Source: Trebouxia sp. TZW2008 (lineage: Eukaryota > Chlorophyta > Trebouxiophyceae > Trebouxiales > Trebouxiaceae). Taken from it: a stretch of 64,000 nucleotides of DNA. Positions 47,701-57,545 of this stretch are shown one piece after another. The stretch's first letter is position 1, and every line of letters begins with the position of its first letter. Made by a program: the position numbers and the translations under genes. Below the pieces are notes generated by a model. The model saw only the letters and a list, made by a program, of their open reading frames with translations, had not been told where the DNA came from and did not search any database. The stretch spans positions 62,001 to 126,000 of the forward strand of contig BDIU01000119.1 of NCBI GenBank assembly GCA_002118135.1. Reading direction: 5' to 3'.

Positions 47701-50700
47701 CCTTGGGAAGAAGGATCTGCTAGGTACAGCAGTGAACAGGGCCGTTTTTGGGCTAGGCACTGATTGGCCATTGAGACTGATCTGAGAGCTGCCATAGAAG
47801 TAGCCAATCCCGCCCAGCATGTTGCTCAGAGCTGCTTTGGCCACTGCTTGTGTGCCTGCAACAGAAGCATTTTGACTTCAATAGCACACGATTGAAACCA
47901 AGGATTGATGACCCAGCATGTTGCTCAGAGCTGCTTCGGCAACTGCTTGTATGCCTGTAGCAGCATGTGCAGTCAGAGCTTTTGCAAGCAAACAGCTGAG
48001 ATTGGACACCAAAAGTGGAACAGAGGACAGCACATACTGTCAGTAGCCAATCCCGCCCAGCAGGTTGCTCAGAACTGCTGAGAGGGCAACTGCTTGTGTG
48101 CTTGCAACATAAAGAGCAGACAGTAGCAGTCAGATAGTGATGTCAGGGAGTGATTGGCGCACAACTGAAGCAGCCAATGCCACCCAGCATGTTGCGCAGA
48201 GCCGCTTTGGCCACTGTTGCCAGCATTTGCCAACAACATCTGACAGCAGAAAAGTGAAGTGAGCAAGTGATATTGACGCATGGCTAGCTCACACCTGAAC
48301 TCAGAATTTGATGTCAAAGTGTTGACAGCACAAACTTCAAGTCAGACAGCAATTCCAGCAAGAGGACAGCGAACTTTTGAAGTAGCTGTGCCCACTCAGC
48401 ATGTTGCTCGCCGCTTTGGCCACGGCCTGTGCGCTTGCAGCATGTGCACTCAAGAGTTTGCACCTGAAGGTAGGGCTTGAAGGTTACTGTAAACTCTCTT
48501 TGTGACGACTGCTTTTGTTACCAAGAAATTTGTCCTTACATTGAATTGTCCTTACTCAGGGGGACCACTGCAGTCAGAATGCAGTGATTGGTAACCAATG
48601 GCGTTGTCCTTACATTGAGATTGTCCTTACATTGAGTGTCCTTACAATGAGAGTTTACTGTACCAAACATTGCATAGCATAAAAAGCAATCTTTGCTGAG
48701 CTTAGACTTGACCCACGTGCTCTGCTGTATGCAAGGTGTGGAAAGACGTTAGACTCAAGAGAAGACTGCACGTATGAGCAAGCAGCCTTAGCACGACAAG
48801 CAAGACAGCAAGAGCAGCAGTGACATACTTTCTGGCAAGCCCCGCATGGAGAGCTGACCAGATGTACAAGCTGGTGCCGATGCCAATAAAATACACACTC
48901 CAGCACAGATGCTTGGTTCTGAAAAAATGTGCAAGTGGCCAGAACAGCAGAACAGTAAATGCATTGATAACAGCTCACCTTCCGGCAAGCCTTGACTTGA
49001 CAGCTGACCAAAAGTGGCTGCAAAGCGCTCATCAAATTCCTGCTCCTTGGTCTCCAGCAGCTGCTGCAGTGGCTTCCCTGCAGCACAGGCAGAAGCTAAG
49101 ATCAAGTGTCAAAGATCATGATAGTGGCATGAGCAGGCCTTACAATTGCATGCTGAGCTTGAGATACAATTTATGAGTTTGAGTTGCCACATGTTCTCTC
49201 AAGTAATGTGTGCCTGCCAAGAAAATCAAGGTGGAGAAACTTTTTAGAAACAAAAAAGGGAACTGCACGTATATTAGGCCTAGTCACAACAGGTCAAACC
49301 AGGATTGCTGTCTGCACAAAAAGTTTGACACCTAGCCGCACATGCGATGGCGTTCTGGGCGAGCGCAACTGACCCTTCATGGATTTACTGTCACAACGCA
49401 AGATTGACCTGCCTGTGAGTGCTCTCAGCCTTTCAGAGTGGGACTCTGGCCTGGTCTTTTCACTTGGTGAACAGCCAGCACACATGGTAACTGGACCTCC
49501 CATAGTCTTCTGTTCAGCGCTTGGGCCGCCCAAAAACGCCACTTCAAAGCTGAATGGCAGTGTGGCTGTTAGCTGAAAGACGGCTCCATTGGCATCTGCT
49601 GCGTGTGTGTTTGGAAGCTGGTAGGAAGGACCACCCCTGAGCAATGTATTGAGAAAATTCATATTGCTACCAGGGAGCCCATGAGCAGTGTAATAAGTCA
49701 GACCAGAATGGAAGCAAGCAGAATGCAGAAGTAACACATTCAATGTGGTCAACGGGTCTGATAGCATGTGCTCAGGCAATCAAAGTACTGATTCACTCTT
49801 GCATGCACTCAAGCATGTGCTCGGATAAGAGGTGGTTGAGGATAGAGGGCAAGTAAGGGTGCTGCATGGCTGCAAATATACATGCGGCCTTGCTCATCAC
49901 AAGTGAGACGTGCATCGATTGTTTCCTGTTACATGAGCAAGTCATTTGAGTGCGGAACCAAGCGTAAAATTGTAAGAAGCAAACGACGCAATGGCAGGAC
50001 ATGGAAAGGCAGCAGGCAGTACCTACTTTGACCTTTTGGTCTTCTGAGCACCAAGGATTGCTGCACCAGGTCTGTCAGATTGTGCATGTCAGGACTTTTT
50101 GTGCCCAGGTGACGCAGCTTAGCCTGACCTGCACTCAGCATCCATCAATCTTTTACAATGGCCCTCAAAAAGCTTGTTTTGGGGGTGTTGGTGTGTCAGG
50201 TTGTGCATGTCAGGCGTTTTGACACCCAAAGTGTCGCAGCTTCCCCTGGCCTGCAAAGAACATGCTACCGGATTTGCCATTGGAAGAGTCCTTGTGATTG
50301 ATCAAGGCCTGTTCCGTCTCCATGAGCCTTCTTCTGGACTCTTTGTTAATGGAAGGGAGCTTGTTCTGCAAAGTTTGTCCTTGAAAACAGGCCTGCCTTG
50401 CGTTGAGCATGGGTCATACTACTATATCAGTGGCATTGAGTGTCAAAGGCCTAGCACAGTCACGCAAGCATACAATTATACATTTGATAATGGTCAAGGT
50501 AGGAATGGACTGGCTAAGCAATGAAAGATGATGTTCAACACAATTTCTGTTGCTCAGATGCATGCACATGCTTTCAGCTTTGCCACTCAGACTATCAACA
50601 ACCAAATTGACTGCACATGACAATTGACTGGGCGACTTGGTATGCAGCAATCTATAAGCCTCTGTGCCAACAAAGTGTCTATGCAAGCACTGCGCAAAGA

Positions 50701-53394
50701 TTATGATGTGTGATGCAGCATCAGTGTTGTCCTCTGTGCATGCACAAATGAGGTAAGTAAGAAGAGCAAGACATGACTGCATTTGTGAAACCTGTCGATG
50801 CAAATATTTTGTTCAGGCAAGTAAGGAGAGCAAGGCATGACTGGTCTCATCATATTGTTGACACAAGGAACAGAGTGCAATGCACAACTGATCTCATGTC
50901 AGCTGTTATTGCCTAAAGGGCACCAAAATTGTATGATTGCACTGCCTTACTGGACGATGTAATATGCATCTGCCAGTCCCCGGCAATTGGATGCTGACCA
51001 GAGCTGACTAATGCAGCTTCTTCTTCATTGCTCTGAGCCTTGTGACCGTCATCATGGATCTCCAATCCCCGCTCCTCTTCATCAGCGACATAGAACAGCA
51101 CTGACAGGCGCTGTGGCTGACTTTCTGAAGAAGAAGAGTCTTTTTCATCATGTGGTGAGGAAGACTGAAGGTTCTGTTCAGCATTCAGCTTGACTGCCCA
51201 ATCACCGCCGTTACCACAGCCCAAGCACTGCCGTTTTGCCTGCAAGTTTGCACAAGGTCAGGATTGCACCATTTTGTTGAATCTTGATGCCTTCAAGACA
51301 GGGTTCTTCTCAGAAGTCAATCTGCGACACACCTGAAATGCTGTCCTTTGCAGCGGCAAAGATGAATACGACTGATGTGACTTTTGAAGTGACTGTGATG
51401 AAATCATCACAGCCACAAACAGCTGAACAGGTATGATCTTGAGTCCCCCAGGCGTTTTGCAACATGGTACACAATCAGCCAGGCCTCAGTGGGACAACAG
51501 CACAACAAACATAGTGGCTAATGCAAGGCTCAGGTCATCCAGCCATCACTGACTGGGACCACATGCATCTAGACTGTACACTAGAACATGTAATTCATGA
51601 CCATCACTATGCCTACTGCAAATTACTAAGCAGGTACAAAACATCACAGGGCATGTGCTGCAAGGAATGCTACATACCCAAGAGGTGGTCAGGTGGATGT
51701 CTTTGTCATACAGCTCCTGCCGGCCTCACAGACGTGACATGACCGCTGTTACTGGCCTCACAATAGAACTGACACGTGAACAGCTGCAAGACATAATCTG
51801 CAGTGTTTCAACGGGAATGCTCAATACCCAAGAGGTGGTCAGGTGGATGTCTTTGTCATAGAGCTTCTGCCGGTCTCAATAACTGACTTGCAAATCAGCA
51901 AACAGGTGCATAACCTTGTATTCAATCTATGCGAGGCATGCTACATACCCAAGAGGTGGTGAGGTGAACGTCTCTGTCATACAGCTCCTGCCGGCCAAAG
52001 CTTCTGCCATCATGGGCCTCCCAGCCATACTTGCTCAATCCTGCAAGTTTGCCCAACAAATATATATATAATATTTTCACATTGGCATACACACATTGTC
52101 ACTATGCACTCCAGTACAGACTCTGCCATCATGCGCATCCCAGCCATGTTTGCTCAGTCCTGCAGATTTGCATGCACCCTCTCAAGCAACTGCATACAGC
52201 ATACTCATGGTTGCATGCAGCATATGAAGCATTCTGTGCTGCCCAGCCATAATTGCTCAGTCTTGCAAAGTTGCATTCAGCGGGTCAAGCATTGGATGCA
52301 GCGAGTCAAGCGTCACTTGCTTCATCCTGCAAGCTTGCATGCAGCATGTTGCGCATTGGAGCATTAAGTTGTCTAGTCCTACAAGCTTGCATGCAGCATA
52401 TTCAGCATCACTTGCTCAGGCCTGCAAGCTGGCATGCAGCGTGATTAGCACTGTATGCAGCATATTCAATGTTGCGTGCAGGTTTTAGGCATTGCATATC
52501 GCGGGCTTGCCAACCATACTCGCTCAATTCTGCAGGCTTGCATTCAGTGTGCCAAAAGCTGAAAAGAGCATGTTCAGCACTGCACGCAGCATGTGAAACA
52601 CTGCATGCAGCGTGCTTAGTCCCCTCGTGAACAGAGCCAGACTTCCACCCATATTGTGCAATGCGCAGCAGAGCTGTGACACACGTGACAAGTTTTGCTG
52701 TACATGGTGTATGCAGTGGCACAAAAGCGCAGATCGGGTATTGCAATCTAATGCATGGTGGTCACCGTCTCTCTCCTGCGCGTTGTGTCTGATGTTTTCT
52801 GTCGTCTGAGGATCAAACCACATCAGGCCTGCCAGCAGAGACTTTGGAGTCCTCATTCGCATTCCTGCCAGCACACATGCTGCTGACCAGTGACCACAAG
52901 AAGTCTGCTTCAAGGGCAGCAGATGCGCGTCGCTGAAAATGCCTTATGGCGTTTGTTGCAACATCACACTTGGAACATGGTGTATAGGGCTGACTCAGAA
53001 TAGAAGTAATGGACACATTTGTAGCTTACCGAAATATTGACCAGGCCGGTAGGTAGACCACAGCAGATCCTGCGCATGTTGCCCTGAGAACTGGTCTAGC
53101 TTTGTCAATTTGGAAGCGGAGAACGGTGCTATTTCTGGGGGTCTTTGGGAATCTGCACACAGCATCAGCCTGGCTTGTCTGGCGTGCTGTGAAGCAAAGC
53201 TGCACAAGCTCGTATCGGCACAACCGCTGCTTACATGGTAGAACCGCCGCAAACACAACGGCAGCAGCGGCAAAGATGAACAAAGTCAATCTTCGAGATG
53301 AACTCTGAATGTATTGGTATCTGCCCTGCCTGGCATCTGCACGGGATGCGACCTGCGAGGGTTCGGGGGAAGCAGTTGCGTCCTCCGCGTCCAT
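41783..53394 (-). CDS. GCS1: Mannosyl-oligosaccharide glucosidase (ER glucosidase I)
   Basis: GH63 type II ER membrane enzyme that removes the terminal glucose from N-glycans. Seventeen exons join to 816 residues: 53235-53394, 53030-53152, 52766-52864, 51949-52040, 50951-51239, 50033-50128, 49497-49595, 48979-49077, 47671-47855, 47126-47221, 46502-46676, 45415-45546, 44324-44454, 43454-43683, 43154-43270, 42266-42464, 41783-41911 (TAA). N-terminal cytosolic stretch, one membrane segment ([15 protein letters not shown], about 38-52), then family motifs: [116 protein letters not shown] (with the conserved ExxxD), [34 protein letters not shown] and [12 protein letters not shown]. Every junction keeps phase and all introns are GT-AG. 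Length is normal for the family. Confidence 0.95.
42475..43015 (-). repeat. Cascade of decaying copies of MOGS exon 16
   Basis: Copy 42500-42662 still encodes [19 protein letters not shown], while shorter and more diverged fragments follow at about 42685-42735, 42770-42845, 42890-42920 and 42975-43015. All lie upstream in the transcript of intact exon 42266-42464, with divergence increasing with distance. Confidence 0.85.
43735..44010 (-). repeat. Two copies of MOGS exon 14 acceptor side
   Basis: 43741-43865 ([20 protein letters not shown]) and 43930-44005 ([19 protein letters not shown]) repeat the start of intact exon 43454-43683 and lie upstream of it in the transcript. Confidence 0.9.
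44577..44738 (-). mobile_element. MITE-like inverted-repeat element, copy 1
   Basis: AAACTCTCT at one end pairs with AGAGAGTTTACTGTA at the other. The interior holds repeated TGTCCTTACATC-type blocks (on the minus strand) and a central GCAGTCAGAAT-like segment. Related copies at 48484-48662 and 54112-54272. Lies in a MOGS intron. The short length, terminal inverted repeats and flanking TA suggest a pogo/Tc1-mariner-type MITE; no transposase is present. Confidence 0.75.
44905..44992 (+). repeat. Dispersed ~80-bp repeat, copy 3
   Basis: AGGACCGAACTGGTTGAAGA, GCTTGCTCCAGGACGTTCTC and AGCTGGGCCTGCTGAGCCTG appear in the same order as at 30010-30078. It lies in a MOGS intron. Confidence 0.7.
45035..45180 (-). 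repeat. GACAGGT repeats and a copy of MOGS exon 12 donor side
   Basis: 45035-45105 contains several TTGACAGGT units. 45110-45185 repeats the donor-side end of exon 12 ([19 protein letters not shown]), downstream of intact exon 45415-45546. Confidence 0.8.
45630..46245 (-). repeat. Array of MOGS exon 12 acceptor-side copies
   Basis: The start of exon 12 (LSAWFTWF, on the plus strand GAACCAGGCTGACAACCTGG) recurs near 45640, 45770, 45885, 46050 and 46223, upstream in the transcript of intact exon 45415-45546. Only ~30-40 bp of exon is recognisable in each. Confidence 0.8.
47238..47277. repeat. (ATGTC)n/(ATCTC)n microsatellite
   Basis: GTCATGTCATGTCATGTCAT followed by CTCATCTCAT, in the MOGS intron immediately upstream of exon 10. 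Confidence 0.9.
47535..48440 (-). repeat. Copies of both edges of MOGS exon 9
   Basis: Donor-side copy at 47537-47605, downstream of intact exon 47671-47855. Acceptor-side copies (CCCAGCATGTTGCTCAGAGC on the plus strand, coding ALSNMLGG) at about 47911-47960, 48050-48105, 48178-48235 and 48393-48440, upstream of it. Some lie beside TTGGCCACTG sequence as in the intact exon. Confidence 0.9.
48484..48662 (+). mobile_element. MITE-like inverted-repeat element, copy 2
   Basis: Starts TTACTGTAAACTCTCTTTGT and ends GAGAGTTTACTGTA, a long terminal inverted repeat. The interior has TTGTCCTTACATTGA blocks and GCAGTCAGAATGCAGTGATT. Best-preserved copy of the family; in a MOGS intron. Confidence 0.8.
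50170..50275 (-). repeat. Copy of MOGS exon 6 acceptor side
   Basis: GGCCAGGGGAAGCTGCGACA-type sequence (GQGKLRHFG) with a following CAGGCATTTTGGG-like stretch resembles intact exon 50033-50128 ([13 protein letters not shown]), upstream of it in the transcript. Confidence 0.7.
51655..52530 (-). repeat. Copies of both edges of MOGS exon 4
   Basis: Donor-side copies (AAGAGGTGGTCAGGTGGATG on plus, coding [10 protein letters not shown]) at about 51670-51735 and 51818-51880, downstream of intact exon 51949-52040. Acceptor-side copies (TTGCTCAGTCCTGCA on plus, coding AGLSKYGW) near 52125-52165, 52230-52275, 52318-52385, 52410-52430 and 52505-52540, upstream of it. Confidence 0.85.
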
Positions 53395-54111
53395 ATGCTG
53401 ACCGGCTTCACGTCATATAGCTATTGTGCTGTACAAAAGCTGGGCGGCAGGCGGGCCAGACGTGCTCAGACTGATCAGGTCGACGTGCGTTGCGAAAATC
53501 GAGTAACGGAAGACCGACAAAGTCGACTAGTCTATGCTGCGGCGGTTTGTGTTGACCTATTACGCGCAGCACTATCGCACGATGCTGAGACCGGAAACAG
53601 GGCTATTGATTGAGCATGCGCAGAAGCAGGTCGAGGTCATTTGCGATGGTCTCGGAGCATGCACAAAAGAAGTGCGATGCCTTGCAGTGCGATGCCTTGC
53701 AGGCTTGCAGCGACTGTAGCGTCATTTTGTATACACCACCCGCTGCTGGTCAAACCTGGACCGGGAGGGTAGCCCAGGCGTAGCAGGTCAAAGTGAGTCT
53801 CATTGGGATTTGTCAATCCTGACTCACTCGACGCTGCAATCACAGTCAAGCTCATATCAAGTCAAGCTATCGAACACATAGCACCAGCAGTGATGCTCTT
53901 TCACCTGCTTTCCTTGCTGATCAACTGAGACTCCAAGCTTAGCCTGTGGCGAGCAAGCGTTGCCATCATTCCAAACACACAGGTCCAGCTGCAAACAGAC
54001 TGCCGTTTGTCCACAATACAGGTAGCAGCTGTCCTGCTGTTGGTCTGGTAGTGAAGTGAGCGGCAAGCTAGCTTTAACAAGTGCAGAACGTCCCTGGGAC
54101 TGCTTTCGCCC

Positions 54112-54272
54112 ATACAGTAAACTCTCTTTGTGACAAGTGCTCTGGTTGCCAAGAAATTTGTCCTTGCATTGATTTGTCCTTACTCAGAGGGACCACTGCA
54201 CTCAAAATGCAGTGATTGGTCACCAATGGCGTCGTTCTTACATCAAGTGTCCTTACAAAGAGAATATACTGC
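54112..54272 (+). mobile_element. MITE-like inverted-repeat element, copy 3
   Basis: Starts TACAGTAAACTCTCTTTGTG and ends ACAAAGAGAATATACTGCA, imperfect inverted repeats. Interior matches copy 2 (TTGTCCTTGCATTGATTTG, GGGACCACTGCACTC). Flanked by TA and CA. Intergenic. Confidence 0.75.
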
Positions 54273-55439
54273 ATTTGCAATGCAGAGTTGGTGTCAGTGT
54301 GCAATTTGAAGAAAGCCAAGTTGGCCAAGCGGAGTGTTTGTCAACAGCATTTTCAGATAGTCATCACCGTAGTCTGAACTATGCTGAGCCTTGCACAGAA
54401 AGGCCAGTCTTCGGGTGAAGCTTTTCAAACAAGTCTGAACTATGCTGAGCCTTGCACAGAAAGCCCAGTCTTTGAGTGAAGCTTTTCAAACAAGACAATA
54501 AAGTCAGCTTGATGCAGATTGGATGTCATTGTCTGCGCACCTTTGGGTGATGAGGTAAGTGTGCTGCATGGCCTACAGAAACAGGGTGAGGCAAAGACGC
54601 GTGTCACCTACCGCGCATCACGCGGGCACAGCTGTCAAACGAAGCAATGATGCAGCTGAACTCATTTTCTCAAAGAATGAGCTTTGTGCCCCTTGCGTGA
54701 TACACAAGTCTCGTGAAGCTCTACACTTCAGAATGCTGCACAATGACCCTGCACTACATGTCTTGCTGTGACAGTGAATGAAACTGCGAGCCTAAGGTCT
54801 TCATCAGATTCTGCAGCTGCATAATCACTGAGCCAAATGATGTCATCACGCACTGATGTCTTTGTGGACATAGCAATCTCGAGGCAGAGTCAAACTTACT
54901 ATGATTTTCAACAGCTGTTCAGGGTAGCTGGCTGTTTGACAGTATACTTCTTAGACTGTAGCTTGTGCATGAAGTTCAAAGCCAGTTGGTGGTGAGTAGT
55001 CTGTCTTGCATGTATGAATAGGTACATGTATGCAGCTCATGTAGCATCAACAGATGGATGCATTCCAGGTCGTACAGATTTATAATATAGATATTATGTG
55101 GATGAGCAGGCTACTGTACATGGCATCTTGCATGCTTATTATATAATTATGGCTAAAGCTGTCTGGTGTGCACACATGCATAGGCCACAACAGTACGACA
55201 CAATGATTGCTTGAAGGCGTCTGAGGTGAGGCTCATACGCAGTGTAGGGATCAGCTTGCAACACCAAGAGGTCTGCATGACCTAGACAAGCTTGAATGCC
55301 ACGTTGCATGCGTCAAAGATACTTTTTGCAGCATGCAACTCGACACTGAGATTTGCCTCGAAGTACAGCCTGAACAGCTGGCACTGATATGCCGGCTGTG
55401 CACGGTGTCTTCGAAATAAAATTGGCAATCATGCCCGCT

Positions 55440-55931
55440 GCTGCATCTTGCGAGACTTCAGTTTTGACAATTCAAAAAGCAATTTCACGTTACCAAATTG
55501 ATTAGTCATGGCAAAGCGACACCTGTAACTTGTTCCGGAGCTGGCCGAAACAACTTCGGCACCAGAGCTGCAGTAGCAGCTTCGCGCTCAAGCTCGCCGT
55601 TTCGAACACAGCTGGCAGAAATGGCGAGCCGAATTTGCGGATCTACGTGGACCCGCTCACATGATGCAAATCGTGCTGTTATGCAAAGGTCGTTCCTGAT
55701 ACCTAGCAACATCCCCACAGAACTTGCAGTCAACACTGCCAACCGGTTCCCGCTGCAAGTAGCAAGATCGCAACTTAACCGCTTGCACTCGAAATCATCA
55801 AGCAAGTTGTATCATCAGCAGGCCTCCTCGCAAAGCGGCGTTTACCATCGGCACACCTCACTGCGACATGTGTTGAGTGCTCAGCGCTGTCGCTTATTTC
55901 GCTGTCAGAGACAGACCTAGTGCACCGACCG
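55440..55931. promoter_or_regulatory. CG-rich upstream region of the CBM1 gene
   Basis: CG dinucleotides are frequent (for example GCGACACC, CGGAGCTGGCCG, CGCGCTC, CGTTTCGAAC), in contrast to flanking sequence. Open frames of 99 and 140 codons on the two strands here are probably products of the base composition. No defined element was identified. Confidence 0.4.
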
Positions 55932-57371
55932 ATGATTGCAAGTCCGATGCTTGGCATAGCAGTCTGTCTCTTGAGCATGGTTCTCAATTCAGGTGATACT
56001 CGCGCCCGTCTTTGATCAATGTCTGCATCACGACGTACCGCGCCGCTGAAGACTGACTGCGTTTGTGCGTTTGCTCACATTGCATTCGCATGGTGTTGTG
56101 CTTTTGTTGAATCAAACTAGCCAATCATGCCTTGACGCAAGCTTAGCTTAAATTGTGCTGCTGTACACAAGTGGTGTACATGCCACCTGCTTGCCAGTTC
56201 ACTCCACACTGCAATGTGCATCAGGACTGAATGTTGTCTGTGCACCATTCACCTCACAGCAACTGACATTGCTCATGCAGGCGTACAAGCTGAATCTCTT
56301 CACAGACGTATACTCGGCAGCGCCTGTGCTGTGACATATGGGCAATGTGGCGGTATCACTTGCACAAACGGTCAGACAACCTGCAGTGACTCAGCCTACA
56401 GTTGCTGCCCTGCTGAATTCAGCTGTCAGCGGCAGAACCAGTGGTATTGGCAGTGCTTGCCGGGAGGCCCCTCAAACACCCCGCCAGCTGAAGCTAACCC
56501 CGCCCAGACCCCGGTCAGCACCCCCACACAGACCCCAGCTAGCACCCCCACACAGACACCAGCTAGCACTCCCATACAGACCTCAGTCAGCAACCCCATA
56601 CAGACTCCAATTGGCACCCTCACACTGTCAGGTACGAGATCAAGATTCTCTTGAAGGCTAGCCAGTCTCAGATACAGTACGTTTTTGCGCTGGGCGCTGC
56701 ACCAGGGCATACAAATACAAAGCATACTGTGCACCAGCAACAGCGTCTTTGTGCAATTACTGTGTAGCCATGTGCATAGCTGTTCATAAAGGCAGGACTC
56801 TTGTTGCCTTTGCCCATAGCCTTTGTGCGTGAGACTGTGCGTACATGATTGCGGCTGCACATGCCTGCACTCGCACACTTGGTTGACAACTTTCACAATG
56901 CCACATAAGTTCACTTGCACTCCTATGGCTAGATCACATGAGCAACTACAGGCATGACAGGATCAGCACATGTTTGCACCAAGACCATGTCTGACAATGT
57001 CATGTTACGGGAGAAAATTACTTCAACCCCATCTCTTGAAAACATGTGTTGAAGGCATTTTTGTTTCATATGCAGGCAGCAGTCCATTTCCTCCAATGGC
57101 GTATGAATCCCATGTTGCCACCGTGCCGTCCAGTCAATGCCAAGTAGTGGATGACAACTCCCAATACCCAAATGGGCTGCAATGCCAAGGCAGTATGTCC
57201 TTCCCTGCCTGCTGTTCAGGCTCTGAATGCAATGTCTACCAATATTGGCACCCTGACTGGATCAACACTGCCTGGTCGTCACAATCACCAGGCGCTGGCC
57301 TGGCAGGATCTGATGGAGCATGCTATAAGGACTTCCTTTTGGGCTGTTGTCCGCCAGTACTCATAGGATGA
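55932..57371 (+). CDS. Secreted protein with CBM1-type cellulose-binding module
   Basis: Three exons, 55932-55992, 56281-56631 and 57076-57371 (TGA), join in frame to 235 residues. Start MIASPMLGIAVCLLSMVLNS is a signal peptide, cleaved probably after GVQA. Residues about 37-80 resemble fungal-type CBM1: VTYGQCGGITC, TTCSD and QNQWYWQCLPGG, keeping the CGG start, Trp/Tyr cellulose-binding face and QCL end, with two extra cysteines (SCCPAEFSC). A Pro/Thr/Gln linker of about 55 residues follows with TPTQTPAS repeats, then a Cys-rich C-terminal domain (SQCQVVDDNSQYPNGLQCQG, CCSGSECNVYQYWHPDW, GCCPPVLIG) that I do not recognise. CBM1 is mainly fungal and oomycete, so its presence here is notable. 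Introns GT-AG. Confidence 0.8.
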
Positions 57372-57389
57372 TGGGATGAATTCTAGGGT

Positions 57390-57545
57390 TTAGGTCTGAT
57401 GGAGCAATTTTCTTTTGGGCTGATGTCCGTCGGTGCCCACAGCATGATGGGTTTGAGTGTAGGGTTTAGGTTCTGATGAAGCATGCCATACGAATTTCCT
57501 GTGGGCTGCTGTCCGCCTGTGCCGATAGGATGATGGGTTGGGGTT
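57390..57545 (+). repeat. Two copies of the CBM1 protein's C-terminal coding end
   Basis: 57397-57455 and 57471-57540 repeat the last ~60 bp of exon 3 (TCTGATGGAGCATGC through GTCCGCCAGTACTCATAGGATGATGGG). They follow the real stop, so they are duplicated 3' edges. Each is preceded by TAGGGTTTAGG. Confidence 0.9.

Larger units (their letters stand above)
53395..55931. other. Intergenic; possible fragment of an unidentified minus-strand gene
   Basis: 53400-53720 is CG-rich, fitting the MOGS promoter. On the minus strand 53910-54080 reads like an exon (CYLYCGQTAVCLQLDLCVW, NDGNACSPQAKLGVSVDQQG) ending in a GTGAAA donor, and 53637-53838 reads NPNETHFDLLRLGYPPGPG after a TTGCAG acceptor, but their phases do not join. 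A 61-bp tandem duplication lies at 54370-54492. 54800-55440 shows nothing. CG frequency rises again from 55500. Confidence 0.3.

Noticed and set aside
55498..55920. 140-codon plus and 99-codon minus frames
   Set aside because: Both lie in the CG-rich upstream block of the CBM1 gene, lack family content, and similar chance frames occur in the other CG-rich patches.
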